Positions 1-7,796 of a stretch of 33,159 bases of DNA are shown piece by piece. Origin of the DNA: JANXQG01 sp037147235. GTDB taxonomy: Bacteria > Planctomycetota > Planctomycetia > Pirellulales > Thermoguttaceae. Numbering within the stretch: the first letter of the stretch is position 1; each line of letters starts with the position of its first letter. The notes below the pieces were generated by a model, which was not told the origin of the DNA, searched no databases, and saw only the letters and a program-made list of their open reading frames with translations. The DNA lies in assembly GCA_037147235.1 (NCBI GenBank), contig JBAWVO010000034.1, forward strand, positions 1 through 33,159. The letters run 5' to 3'. A program made the position numbers and the translations under genes.

Positions 1-160
1 AAATTGGATACCTTCGGTCGGCGGCGTGGCTCGGTCGGAGACCGGCCACAACAAGGGTTCTCTTGTTCTACCCCTACCTCTGAACAACCGATGAGTGGTA
101 GACTAGATGATTATAGATGCCCGTAGAGACTAATTTTAACACCTCAATTTATTTAATCCC
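1..160. other. Upstream non-coding stretch
   Basis: No gene is supported here. A small imperfect stem (AACAAG / CTTGTT, positions 50-67) is visible but has no T-run after it, so it is not called a terminator. The AT-rich last 40 bases before the ATG at 161 are a plausible promoter/leader for the transglutaminase-like gene, but no convincing -35/-10 pair was found. Confidence 0.4.
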
Positions 161-1696
161 ATGACGAATCATTCGGTCCAACGGTTCTGCGTCGCTATTT
201 TGGTTTGGGGAGTGGCTGGGACGTTCTTGCCCGACAGCGGGCGAGAAGCCAGGGCAAAACTGCCCGAATTTGAGACATGGGACGTGGCCCAGGTCAAGGG
301 GCAGCGACTGGGCTATGCACAAACGACCCTCCGCCTGGTCGAAGAGTCTGGCCGGCAGGTGGCTAAGGTGCGGCAAGTCATGAAGCTCAGCTTGCAGCGA
401 TTCGGTCAGGAAACTAACTTTGAAGTTGACTATAGCGACACCGAAACGCCAGATGGAGTGCTGATCGACTTTGAACTTGTCATGAAGCAAGGCACGACTC
501 CCATGCGGACCACCGGCAAAGTTGTCGGCAACCGCCTAGAACTGCAAATTCAGTCCCAGGGCCAGAAACAGAATCATTTCGTTGCCTGGCCAGCAGGGGC
601 CGGAGGACTGTTGGCCGGAGAATTGTCGCTCCGCGCCAAGCCGCTAAAGTCGGGCGAGAAACGCACCATCGAACACCTCAACTTCGACAATCAATCCTGC
701 ACCACGGAAATGATTGCCCAAAAGGACGGATCTGTCGAATTGCTGGGCGGCAGTTTCCGGCTCCTGAAAATTGATACAGTCGATCGCATGGCCCCCAACG
801 CCCTGGGGCAGCGGGTGGAGATTCGGGGAGCGGTCTGGATCAACGCCGCCGGCGAGGTGCTGAAAGCCTGGGTCAAGCCGATGAATATGGAGACCTTCCG
901 CGTAACCAAGGAAGTCGCCCTGGCCAAAACCCCGTTGGCCAAACTTGACTTGGGCGAGGCGACACTCGTGAAGGTCGATCGGGCTATCCCCCGTGCCCAC
1001 GACACCAAGCAGGTGCGATATCGAATCCGACTCGAGGACAGCGACCCCGTGGCCGCGTTCCCTGTCGGCCTTTCCCAGCAGGTCAAGCGGATCGATGCGC
1101 ATACAGCCGAAGTGACGGTTTGTGCCATTCGTGCGAATTCCGGTGAAGATAAAAATGCGGAAAAATCGGGTGCTGCGCCGGACATCGTCACGGATGCAAA
1201 CCGCAAGCCGAATAATTTTATTCAGAGCGACGACCCGCTGATTGTTGCCCAGGCGAAGGAGGTGGCCGGCGAGGAAACCGACCCCTGGAAGGTCGCAGTG
1301 GCCTTGGAAGCCTACGTGCATCGAGCCGTGACGATGAAGGACTTTTCGCAGGCATTGGCCACGGCTTCCGAAGTTGCCCGAAGCCGAGAGGGCGACTGTA
1401 CGGAACATGCCGTCTATCTGGCAGCCCTGGCTCGGGCGCGGAACCTTCCCGCTCGGGTGGCGATAGGACTGGTTTATATGCCCCAATCGCAGACGTTTGG
1501 CTATCACATGTGGACCGAAGTTTACGTTGCAGGCCGCTGGATCGGTTTGGACGGCACGTTGGCCAAAGGCGGCATCGGTGGCGGACATCTTAAACTGACA
1601 CACAGCCCCTTGGCCGGCGCGGCGGCCTATAGCTGTTTTCTTCCCGTCATGCAGGTCGTCGGGCGACTCAAGGTGGAGGTACTCGGCTGGGAATGA
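161..1696 (+). CDS. Secreted transglutaminase-like domain protein
   Basis: A 511-residue protein with a hydrophobic N-terminus (about residues 8-24), consistent with export or membrane attachment. The C-terminal third carries a transglutaminase-like (papain-fold) core with the expected triad: Cys413 in GDCTEHA, His449 in GYHMWTEVYV and Asp464 in IGLDGTL. The first ~300 residues resemble the long beta-rich N-terminal region of planctomycete transglutaminase-like proteins. Family knowledge suggests proteolytic or amide-bond-rearranging activity on envelope proteins; the substrate is unknown. The stop codon overlaps an ATG (ATGA at 1693-1696) that is one copy of a duplicated junction with the next gene, so the two genes are probably one transcript. 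Fold assignment is firm, function is inferred. Confidence 0.85.
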   Translation: MTNHSVQRFCVAILVWGVAGTFLPDSGREARAKLPEFETWDVAQVKGQRLGYAQTTLRLVEESGRQVAKVRQVMKLSLQRFGQETNFEVDYSDTETPDGVLIDFELVMKQGTTPMRTTGKVVGNRLELQIQSQGQKQNHFVAWPAGAGGLLAGELSLRAKPLKSGEKRTIEHLNFDNQSCTTEMIAQKDGSVELLGGSFRLLKIDTVDRMAPNALGQRVEIRGAVWINAAGEVLKAWVKPMNMETFRVTKEVALAKTPLAKLDLGEATLVKVDRAIPRAHDTKQVRYRIRLEDSDPVAAFPVGLSQQVKRIDAHTAEVTVCAIRANSGEDKNAEKSGAAPDIVTDANRKPNNFIQSDDPLIVAQAKEVAGEETDPWKVAVALEAYVHRAVTMKDFSQALATASEVARSREGDCTEHAVYLAALARARNLPARVAIGLVYMPQSQTFGYHMWTEVYVAGRWIGLDGTLAKGGIGGGHLKLTHSPLAGAAAYSCFLPVMQVVGRLKVEVLGWE

Positions 1697-1711
1697 AAAT
1701 CTATACTAAAA
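1678..1711 (+). repeat. 34-bp direct repeat, copy 1 (gene junction)
   Basis: This 34-bp segment holds the last codons and stop of the transglutaminase-like gene and an ATG followed by codons for MKIYTK. It matches 1749-1782 at 33 of 34 positions (G1685 versus A1756). The copies are 71 bp apart and enclose 37 bp of unique sequence. Confidence 0.9.
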
Positions 1712-1767
1712 TGTTTATAGAAATACTCGCTGTGCTGATTGGTCCAATGGTACTCGACTGGGAATGA
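1693..1767 (+). CDS. 24-codon mini-ORF bridging two genes
   Basis: Reading from the ATG at 1693 gives a 24-residue peptide that begins MKIYTK (the same as the adenosyltransferase start), contains a hydrophobic middle (FIEILAVLIGP) and ends in VLDWE before a TGA at 1765-1767. It overlaps the upstream stop by ATGA (1693-1696) and the downstream start by ATGA (1764-1767). It exists because the stop/start junction was duplicated. Whether it is translated as a coupling cistron or is an accident is unknown; no independent function is claimed. Confidence 0.35.
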   Translation: MKIYTKMFIEILAVLIGPMVLDWE

Positions 1768-1782
1768 AAATCTATACTAAAA
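1749..1782 (+). repeat. 34-bp direct repeat, copy 2 (start of adenosyltransferase)
   Basis: Second copy of the junction repeat. It contains the ATG (1764) used by the adenosyltransferase gene. One mismatch to copy 1 at 1678-1711. Confidence 0.9.
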
Positions 1783-2312
1783 CGGGCGACGCGGGCGAAA
1801 CCGGCTTGCCAGGCGGTCGCCGCGTATCCAAAGATGCCACCGTCACCGAAGTCTGCGGAACCGTCGATGAGCTGAACACGGCACTAGGCTTGGTCCGGTC
1901 CGCCAAGGTGCCCGACGACATTGATCGCCTGCTGGATCGGATCCAAAGTCAACTATTTGATCTTGGTGCCGAAGTGGCTCGACTGGGGACTGAAACGAAT
2001 TCCGGCTGCCGAATCGATACAGCCGATGTCCGGGCCGTGGAAGAGGCCATCGACCATTTCGACACGGAACTCCCGCCTTTGCAGAACTTCCTACTGCCGG
2101 GCGGAACTTTTGCCGCTGCCGAGTTGCATTTCGCCCGGGCCGTATGCCGCCGAGCCGAGCGGTGGCTGGTACACCTGATGCGTGAAGTGCCGGGGTTGTC
2201 GCCGGATATCTTGATCTACCTTAACCGGCTCAGTGACTTGCTGTTCGTGCTGGCGAGGCTGGTCAATGGGAGAGCCGGGCAGGCGGAAACGATCTGGCGG
2301 CAGCACGAGTAG
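1764..2312 (+). CDS. pduO: PduO-type ATP:cob(I)alamin adenosyltransferase
   Basis: A 182-residue protein of normal family length. The N-terminus MKIYTKTGDAGETGL is the conserved ATP-binding loop of PduO/MMAB-type corrinoid adenosyltransferases, followed by RVSKD and the GTVDELN motif (about residues 31-38). The later helices contain the conserved ARAVCRRAERWLV segment. The enzyme transfers the adenosyl group of ATP to cob(I)alamin in the cytoplasm, making the coenzyme for B12-dependent mutases and reductases. The start at 1764 is chosen because the family begins exactly with MKIYTKTGD; the duplicate ATG at 1693 cannot give the full protein. It converges on the thioredoxin-protease gene with 7 bp between the two stop ends and no obvious terminator. 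Confidence 0.93.
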   Translation: MKIYTKTGDAGETGLPGGRRVSKDATVTEVCGTVDELNTALGLVRSAKVPDDIDRLLDRIQSQLFDLGAEVARLGTETNSGCRIDTADVRAVEEAIDHFDTELPPLQNFLLPGGTFAAAELHFARAVCRRAERWLVHLMREVPGLSPDILIYLNRLSDLLFVLARLVNGRAGQAETIWRQHE

Positions 2313-2319
2313 GTTCGGC

Positions 2320-3693
2320 TTACGGCTTACGGTACGGCAAGGGATGCTGGTGCAGCCAACCGATTTCGGCGTCCCATTCGAGGATTGTCGTTGGCCGTTT
2401 TGGCACTTCCATGGAAGTCTCGTGCGGAATGTTCCGCGGCTCCCCTGCACTGGAAACTTGGTTCACCGAGGCTAATGAAATGCGACCGGCGGAAAACGGA
2501 TCGACGGCCGCAAGGGCCGATTGCGTGCTTTCAACGGAAGGCACCATTGCCGGCGGCGCGACGGCTTGCTTGTAAAGCGATGCGAGACCTTGCTGATCCA
2601 ACGCGGCGTGAATTGACCCCAAGGCTGCAAACAAACCTTCCTGATCGACCGGCTCGGCCGCGTTACAAACGCCAATTACCATGCCGTCGGTCGAGAAGAG
2701 TCCACCGCCGCTTCGGCCGACAACCGGTTGCCCAGCCACTTGCAGATTCCACGGTGCGTGGGGCCTGCTGGCAGCATTGCCGCCGCGCTGCTCCAAAGGA
2801 TCGAGGAAACGATCGAGCGAATTGACTCGACTGTGTTGTACCGTGGGATTGTCGCCATTGTTGCAGCCGACGCTCGTCGCGGCATCGCCGGCACGGATTG
2901 TGTAGCCCGGCGGAGCGACGCGGGCAACCATCACGGGACCTTGCGGCCGAAAAGCGACGAGTCCGACGTCGCGTTCCAGGTCATAGGCCACCAGACGGCC
3001 AGGCACACGAACGGCTGGCGAAGGACCGTAAACGTCAACTTCAATCTTGCCCGTTCCCTTGGAGTCGCGGAACATGTGTCCGCAGGTGAGTACGAGGGCC
3101 TCGCCGCCAGCTCGGGCGTCGATGATTGTGCCGCTGCCGCACGAGAGTCCTTTTGGATCTTCCACGCGGAGCCGAACGCTGGCGGAGAGCATCGCGGCGT
3201 CGGCGACCGGGAGTTGTTGCGGCACCGCCGTGTAGGCGACCGGCACAACAGGCGCGCTCACCGCCGTAGAGACGACCGGCACAACCGGCACACTGGGTCC
3301 GCCGTTTCCCGCCATACCGCCACGGTAGGTCGGTGCCGTCTGCGCCGGCATTGCTAAAAGGGTGTTGGGGTTAGGGGCCGTGGCGCGGCCAAGACTGCAA
3401 AGTTGTTCCAGGCGGCCGATGCTCGTCGGTCCGACCACGCGGCCCGCTTCCTTGCCGTTGACGATCATCACGAAGCAAGGAATGCTTCTGATTCCGAAGC
3501 GTTTGGCCAAGTCGCGATACTGATCGACATTCATCCGCCGAACTGGGTATCCTTTGGCAGTAAGCTGCTCGATGGTGGGGTTCATCGAACGGCAGGGGCC
3601 GCACCAATCGGCATAGAAGTCCAAGAGCACGGTTTCACCGGTACCGCCGCCAGTGATCGCCATGGCGACCAACGCCGCATGCAGAGAGAGCAT
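2320..3693 (-). CDS. Thioredoxin domain fused to trypsin-like serine protease
   Basis: A 457-residue protein with a short hydrophobic N-terminus (residues 1-14, possible signal peptide). Residues ~20-105 form a thioredoxin fold with active site WCGPC (Cys31, Cys34) and the cis-Pro segment RSIPCFVM. A Pro/Val/Ala-rich linker follows (~105-168). Residues ~170-370 are a chymotrypsin/DegP-like protease with His206 (LTCGHMF), Asp242 (ERDVGLVAF) and Ser328 (GRSGGGLF). The C-terminal ~85 residues are not recognised. A Shine-Dalgarno AAGGAAGG lies just upstream of the ATG at 3693. The combination suggests an extracytoplasmic protein that handles disulfides and cleaves substrates, perhaps in protein quality control. 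No PDZ domain is seen, unlike DegP. Domains are clear, role is inferred. Confidence 0.85.
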   Translation of the reverse strand: MLSLHAALVAMAITGGGTGETVLLDFYADWCGPCRSMNPTIEQLTAKGYPVRRMNVDQYRDLAKRFGIRSIPCFVMIVNGKEAGRVVGPTSIGRLEQLCSLGRATAPNPNTLLAMPAQTAPTYRGGMAGNGGPSVPVVPVVSTAVSAPVVPVAYTAVPQQLPVADAAMLSASVRLRVEDPKGLSCGSGTIIDARAGGEALVLTCGHMFRDSKGTGKIEVDVYGPSPAVRVPGRLVAYDLERDVGLVAFRPQGPVMVARVAPPGYTIRAGDAATSVGCNNGDNPTVQHSRVNSLDRFLDPLEQRGGNAASRPHAPWNLQVAGQPVVGRSGGGLFSTDGMVIGVCNAAEPVDQEGLFAALGSIHAALDQQGLASLYKQAVAPPAMVPSVESTQSALAAVDPFSAGRISLASVNQVSSAGEPRNIPHETSMEVPKRPTTILEWDAEIGWLHQHPLPYRKP

Positions 3694-3988
3694 AGGATCC
3701 TTCCTTACTTGGCCGCCGCAAAAAGTCCCCCGGCTTGATCATCCTGATCTTGGGGACGTGAGAAGCGAGCGGAGGGCCACGAATTCCTTTTCGTTTTTTA
3801 GCAGGCGTAGACGCCGGGTAGGGAGAGTGCGGAATTGTTGCCATGGAGGGCAGTTCGCACAAGGGCAATTTTTCGAGAAATACTCGATGGGAGGGGGTAA
3901 GTGGTGTTTTGTAGGAAGTTATAGAAAATCAGGGGTATTTACTTGACTCAGATGAAGCTATGCAAGCTAACCTTGGTCGTATCGGTCG
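3694..3988. other. Non-coding stretch upstream of the thioredoxin-protease gene
   Basis: No supported gene. The side next to 3693 should hold the promoter of the minus-strand gene; no clear hexamer pair was identified. The other side grades into a transposase remnant. Confidence 0.4.
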
Positions 3989-4281
3989 ATATGTACCTCG
4001 CATGTCGAGCGCCACAACCTGACGATCCGAACCCTGATGAAGCAGTTCCCCCGGCTTTCACTGGGGTTCGGCAAGAAGCTGGAGAACCTGGATGCCGCCG
4101 TGGCGATCTTCCTGACCTACTACTTTGCTGGCCGACCCGTTTGCCCGGCAAGAGCGATCAAACCCAGCTTCCGGCCGCGATGGCGGCCGGAGTCACCGAA
4201 ACCCTAATGACGTTTGAAAACCTTTTTGATAAATTTATAGCAGTACGGCCTAGACATCCGCGGCGTTTTTTGGTCAACTAA
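3989..4281 (+). pseudogene. Decayed 3' end of a DDE transposase (IS1-like family)
   Basis: One frame from 3989 reads ICTSHVERHNLTIRTLMKQF and continues LSLGFGKKLENLDAAVAIFL with TYYFAGR after it. This matches the conserved C-terminal block of IS1-like DDE transposases common in planctomycetes and cyanobacteria (consensus TSHVERxNLT, F.KK.EN, YYNF). Around 4130-4140 the homology jumps to another frame, giving LPAAMAAGVTETLMTFENLF, the usual TPAMAAGVTD ending, up to a stop at 4279-4281. The 5' part of the transposase, a start codon and terminal inverted repeats were not found. It is a frameshifted remnant directly upstream of an R-M locus. Confidence 0.7.
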
Positions 4282-4297
4282 CCCTTGGAGGAAAAGA

Positions 4298-4963
4298 ATG
4301 GATGCTTTACACGGCCTGACGGGAATCTATAAGACGATCCTGATTGACCCGCCATGGCGGTTTACGAATCGCACGGGAAAGATGGCCCCGGAACATCGGC
4401 GGCTCCGTCGCTACAGCACCATGAGTTTCAAAGAAATCGGGGATCTCCCCGTTGACGAGTATGCTGACAAGCCGAGTCACCTTTATCTCTGGTGTCCGAA
4501 CGCGCTGCTTCCCGAGGGCCTGCAAATCATGCGCGAATGGGGCTTCACCTACAAGTCAAACATCGTCTGGTATAAAATCCGCAAAGACGGTGGGCCCGAC
4601 GGCCGTGGGGTAGGTTTTTACTTCCGCAACGTGACCGAGCTTTTGTTGTTCGGCATCAAGGGCTCCATGCGAACCTTAAAGCCTGGTCGCACCCAGGTCA
4701 ACCTACTTTCGACTCGCAAGCAAGAGCATTCCCGCAAGCCACTGGAAGTCTACGAGATCATCGAAGCGTGCAGCCCAGGGCCATTCCTGGAGCTATTTGC
4801 ACGCGAGCGACGGAAGGGGTGGGCGCAATGGGGCGATGAAGTCGATACCTACGAAGCACCCGATTACCCTGTCTATAATGGGCACGTTAAGAATGGGGAT
4901 CGTAGCACCCAAACCCCATCCCGACTAGAAGTAGCGGACAGCCGCCGGCCCCTCCTCCGTTGA
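4298..4963 (+). CDS. MT-A70 family DNA adenine-N6 methyltransferase (type II R-M)
   Basis: A 221-residue methyltransferase with the catalytic DPPW motif at residues 17-20 (ILIDPPWRF), conserved YLWCPNALLPEGL, SNIVWYKIRKDGG, GFYFRNVTELLLFG and HSRKP segments, and the AdoMet-binding PGPFLELFAR region near the end. MT-A70 family members methylate adenine N6; prokaryotic ones include type II modification enzymes. The facing BglII/BstYI-type endonuclease gene makes this the protecting methylase, so an adenine in a GATC-centred site is the likely target (inference from the nuclease family). GGAGG lies 10 bp before the ATG. The 3' end overlaps the nuclease gene tail to tail by 77 bp. The last ~35 residues, mainly in the overlap, look unconserved. 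Confidence 0.88.
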   Translation: MDALHGLTGIYKTILIDPPWRFTNRTGKMAPEHRRLRRYSTMSFKEIGDLPVDEYADKPSHLYLWCPNALLPEGLQIMREWGFTYKSNIVWYKIRKDGGPDGRGVGFYFRNVTELLLFGIKGSMRTLKPGRTQVNLLSTRKQEHSRKPLEVYEIIEACSPGPFLELFARERRKGWAQWGDEVDTYEAPDYPVYNGHVKNGDRSTQTPSRLEVADSRRPLLR

Positions 4964-5513
4964 CTTTGGGGAGGAGCTTGCCGAAGTGGGTCGTATTCAT
5001 TCCATAGGAAGCACCCTTACCGAGCTTGATAAACTCTTGTTGGAGTTCCCATAGCCGGGTGATAATGACCCCGACCGACAAGACCCCGAGTTGATGCAAC
5101 AGGCGGAAATTGTTCAGGTCGCGGTCAAAGAACGGGTCTTTGTTGTTCCATTCGACTTCAACGCCGATCCGGTTCTTAAAGTTGTCGATCTTGTGAGTAG
5201 GCGTTTCGACGGCCACACCGTCCACCACAACCGCAGTATCAAACGACCGCTCATCCCAGCCCCGAGCATTCAGGTAGGCATCTATGGCCTTGGAAATCGG
5301 GCTCTTGTTTCCTCCAGCCGTGAGAACATCGGATCGTTTCAGAACGAACGTATCCAAGCATCCAAGAATGTCCGCCCATTCGTCCGGGAAATCACTTTCC
5401 AGGATCGAACAAGCGTGCAACCGTTCCTCAATTTGATACCGGCCACGAACATCGTCGGGAATCAATTCCAGTCCCATGAGCGGGATATTATTGAACCGCG
5501 AAGGGTGGGTCAA
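4887..5513 (-). CDS. BglII/BstYI-type type II restriction endonuclease
   Basis: The protein reads HKIDNFKNRIGVEVEWNNKD then PFFDRDLNNFRLLHQLGVLS and SVGVIITR, and ends with KLLPKVNGGGAGGCPLLLVG; these are hallmarks of the BglII/BstYI endonuclease family (PD-(D/E)XK variant with D followed by ExE, here Asp in KIDN and the two Glu of VEVEW). Relatives cleave GATC-centred sequences (BglII AGATCT, BstYI RGATCY); exact specificity cannot be read here. I place the start at a TTG (5513) because AAGGAAAA lies 6 bp upstream and the product then begins close to the conserved RFNNIPLMGLELIPDD block; a GTG at 5567 is an alternative giving 226 residues. Convergent with its methylase. Confidence 0.87.
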   Translation of the reverse strand: MTHPSRFNNIPLMGLELIPDDVRGRYQIEERLHACSILESDFPDEWADILGCLDTFVLKRSDVLTAGGNKSPISKAIDAYLNARGWDERSFDTAVVVDGVAVETPTHKIDNFKNRIGVEVEWNNKDPFFDRDLNNFRLLHQLGVLSVGVIITRLWELQQEFIKLGKGASYGMNTTHFGKLLPKVNGGGAGGCPLLLVGMGFGCYDPHS

Positions 5514-5687
5514 GACCGATTTTCCTTGACAAACAAATCTTTTCGGCGAAACTGTACCACTACCCACGGTCGGCAGCCCCTTGATTTTGGCCGCACCGGC
5601 GTCATAATGGAAAAATCTGAAGCCCGAAAAGGCACTACGTTGGGTGGTCAGGGCGACAGGCTACACTAGCTCGAAAGGGGCAAAAGC

Positions 5688-6587
5688 ATGATCCGAGTAA
5701 TGATTCTGTTCGCCACGATTCTCGCGACGGCATCGGCTACATGGGCCGCCGAACCGGAAAAACCGAAACTCCCGCCCCTCAAACCGCTCTTCGACTATCC
5801 CCTACGCGATACCTCGGTCTGTGTCGGCGGCGATGGACTCTACTACCTCACGGGCACCACCGGCCATCCCACCTGGTGGAAAACCAACGAAGGAATCCGC
5901 GTATGGCGTTCGGCCGACCGGAAGACCTGGGAACCGCTGGGGCTGGTCTGGAAAATCGACGACGGCACTTGGCAGAAGCAGAAACATGGTAAAAATCGCG
6001 CCCTCTGGGCTCCCGAGATCCACTATGTCAAAGGCACTTTCTGGCTCACTCTGTGCATGAACTTCGGCGGTACAGGCCTGCTCAAGAGTACCAGCGGCAA
6101 GGCCGAGGGGCCGTACGTCGATGTGCATCCTAAAGGGCCTCTCACCGACAACATTGATGCCTCGTTGTTTGCCGACGACGACGGCAAAGTGTATTTTGTC
6201 TGGCAGAACGGGATGATCGCTCGCATGAACGACGAGATGACCGAGTTGGCCGAGCCGCCACGGCACTTGAAGCCGTCGAACCATAGTCAGGTCGGCTTCG
6301 AGGGAGCGTTCCTGACGAAGATCAACAAGCAATATTACCTGGTCTGCGCCGAGTTCATCAAGGACGATTATCACTGCATGATTGCCCAGGCCGACAGCAT
6401 CTATGGCCCGTACGGTCCGCGTTACCTAGCCATTCCGCACGGCGGGCACAACATGCTCTTCAAGGACAAGGAAGGCCAGTGGTGGACCACGTTTTTTGGC
6501 AACGACTCCCACTCCCCGTTTCGCGAGCGGCCAGGTATGTTGCGGATCGATTTCAACGCCGCGGGGCAGGTGCGGCCGATGTTGTAA
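5688..6587 (+). CDS. Secreted GH43-like glycoside hydrolase
   Basis: A 299-residue protein with a clear signal peptide (residues 1-20, cleavage near TWA-AEP). The body has five-bladed beta-propeller features of glycoside hydrolase family 43 and related clans: Asp41 (PLRDTSV, candidate general base), WAPEIHY (~108-113), Asp157 (NIDASLFADDDGKVYFVW, candidate pKa modulator) and Glu205 (GFEGAFLTK, candidate acid). Family members attack arabinose- or xylose-containing polysaccharides outside the cytoplasm; the substrate is not predictable. GAAAGGGG precedes the ATG. No sugar transporter or SusC/D genes are adjacent, so it appears to stand alone. Confidence 0.82.
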   Translation: MIRVMILFATILATASATWAAEPEKPKLPPLKPLFDYPLRDTSVCVGGDGLYYLTGTTGHPTWWKTNEGIRVWRSADRKTWEPLGLVWKIDDGTWQKQKHGKNRALWAPEIHYVKGTFWLTLCMNFGGTGLLKSTSGKAEGPYVDVHPKGPLTDNIDASLFADDDGKVYFVWQNGMIARMNDEMTELAEPPRHLKPSNHSQVGFEGAFLTKINKQYYLVCAEFIKDDYHCMIAQADSIYGPYGPRYLAIPHGGHNMLFKDKEGQWWTTFFGNDSHSPFRERPGMLRIDFNAAGQVRPML

Positions 6588-6935
6588 CCGAATCCTGTCG
6601 AAAAGGACGAAGACAACGCAGTATTTGTGTATACTTCTTTCCGCTTATGTTTCATCGTGGCGACATTCAAAAACAATATTGGAAAAACTGTCGTTGTCGC
6701 ATATCCGACACCGTGTTCACGCCATAACGCGTTATTTTGCAATTGGTTATGACTCATGATCACTGATATCTTCTTCGCGTTCTATTCCGGCTGATACCTT
6801 TTGCGAGTTTTCCAGCCCATTACCGGATTGGGTCGCATCTGTTCGCTTGGTGGAGGTTACAATGAACTGATGACTAATGTTGCGTGTCTTGAGTTGGGTC
6901 TTGTGGCCGAAAGACGACAAACAGAGGACAAAATC
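6588..6935. other. Intergenic region with 28-bp repeat copy
   Basis: No gene is supported between the GH43-like gene and the antitoxin. The notable content is a 28-bp sequence at 6657-6684 that recurs exactly inside the nuclease-like gene at 7993-8020. The rest presumably carries the toxin-antitoxin promoter, not identified. Confidence 0.5.
6657..6684 (+). repeat. 28-bp exact direct repeat, copy 1
   Basis: Identical to 7993-8020; similarity continues to 34 bp with two mismatches (6657-6690 versus 7993-8026). In one frame it encodes GDIQKQYWKN, the same peptide as in the nuclease-like gene, but here no gene continues around it. Confidence 0.85.
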
Positions 6936-7163
6936 ATGTCTATCGTGACGATTCAAGAAGCTCAGGTCGGTTTGCCGGACTTGATCCACAAGCTGGTGCC
7001 GGGCGACGAGGTGGTGATTACCGAGAACAACCAGCCGGTGGCAAAGCTGGTGGCATCTCCAGTCGACAAGCCACGACCTATCCCGGGCCGTTGCAAAGGG
7101 ATGTTGACCATTCTGGCTGAAGACGATGAACATTTGGAAGAATTCAAGGAGTACATGCCTTGA
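6936..7163 (+). CDS. Phd/YefM-type antitoxin of a VapC pair
   Basis: A 75-residue protein. MSIVTIQEAQVGLPDLIHKL and GDEVVITENNQPVAKL form the typical Phd/YefM DNA-binding fold, and the C-terminal half (PIPGRCKGMLTILAEDDEH) is the usual toxin-neutralising tail. It should bind the PIN toxin encoded next door and repress its own promoter. The ATG at 6936 is preferred to upstream TTG or ATG codons because GAGGA lies just upstream and family proteins begin here. The stop overlaps the toxin start (TTGA at 7160-7163), indicating translational coupling. Confidence 0.85.
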   Translation: MSIVTIQEAQVGLPDLIHKLVPGDEVVITENNQPVAKLVASPVDKPRPIPGRCKGMLTILAEDDEHLEEFKEYMP

Positions 7164-7546
7164 AACTTCTCCTCGATACGCACACTCTCCTGTGGTTTGC
7201 ATTGGCGGACCCACAACTCAGCGGTACGGCCAGGTCGCTCATCATGGCTCCGGCCAACGAGAAGTTGGTCAGCCCGGCGAGCTATTGGGAAATTGCCATC
7301 AAGATCAGCGTCAAAAAGTACGCTTTGGCGTTGCCCTACGAAGTCTTCATGCAGGAAGCCATCGACAAGAACGGTTTCGGCTATCTGCACATCGAGCCGA
7401 AGCACACGGCAAGGTTGACCACCTTGCCGTTTCACCACAAAGACCCGTTCGACCGGCTGCTGGTGGCTCAGGCAATCGTCGAAGGCATCCCGATCATCAG
7501 CAACGATACGGCCATGGATGCCTACGGGATCACACGGCTCTGGTAG
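7160..7546 (+). CDS. vapC: VapC-type PIN-domain ribonuclease toxin
   Basis: A 128-residue PIN domain of the COG3744 type. Acidic residues expected for the metal site are present: Asp6 (LLLDTHTLLW), Glu44 (SYWEIAIK), Asp95/Asp98 (HHKDPFDRLL) and Asp116 (ISNDTAMDAYG). LVAQAIVEGIPIIS between them is also typical. The protein is expected to be a Mg-dependent RNase inhibited by the preceding antitoxin. It starts with TTG, overlapping the antitoxin stop by 4 bp. All active-site residues are intact, so it is likely functional. Confidence 0.9.
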   Translation: MKLLLDTHTLLWFALADPQLSGTARSLIMAPANEKLVSPASYWEIAIKISVKKYALALPYEVFMQEAIDKNGFGYLHIEPKHTARLTTLPFHHKDPFDRLLVAQAIVEGIPIISNDTAMDAYGITRLW

Positions 7547-7796
7547 TTGGAATTGGAACGACTTGTGCTTCGGTTTGGTGACGTAACCGATGGTGAAATC
7601 GAAGTGCAGTTGGAGGCGACTTGCTTCAGTCTTGCAGGAAAGAACGGAGATCGAAATATACCAGTTCGCGGGCGTTTCTTGGCACGTGTCGGCAAGTGCC
7701 GGGAGCGTCTTGCTCTGTGATTCAGGAGAAGTTGCCACAGCACGAAGTACGAACGACCAAGAACGCCGAGTTCGTCTTAGGAAATGGCGGAATCTT
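7547..7796. other. Gap between vapC and nuclease-like gene
   Basis: 250 bp without a convincing gene. An open frame runs in from 7590 into the next gene, but its first 69 codons look unlike protein sequence (low-complexity, no motif), so the next gene is started at 7797. Confidence 0.4.

Noticed and set aside
644..1603. Long minus-strand open frame opposite the transglutaminase-like gene
   Set aside because: Shadow of a well-supported plus-strand gene; composition rich in His/Gly/Arg without any recognisable motif.
3943..4281. 112-codon plus-strand ORF
   Set aside because: Only its last ~30 codons match a transposase end; the first part is in the wrong frame for the transposase homology, so it is a decay product, not a gene.
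5091..5669. 192-codon plus-strand ORF opposite the BglII-type nuclease
   Set aside because: Antisense shadow; the minus-strand frame carries the conserved nuclease motifs.
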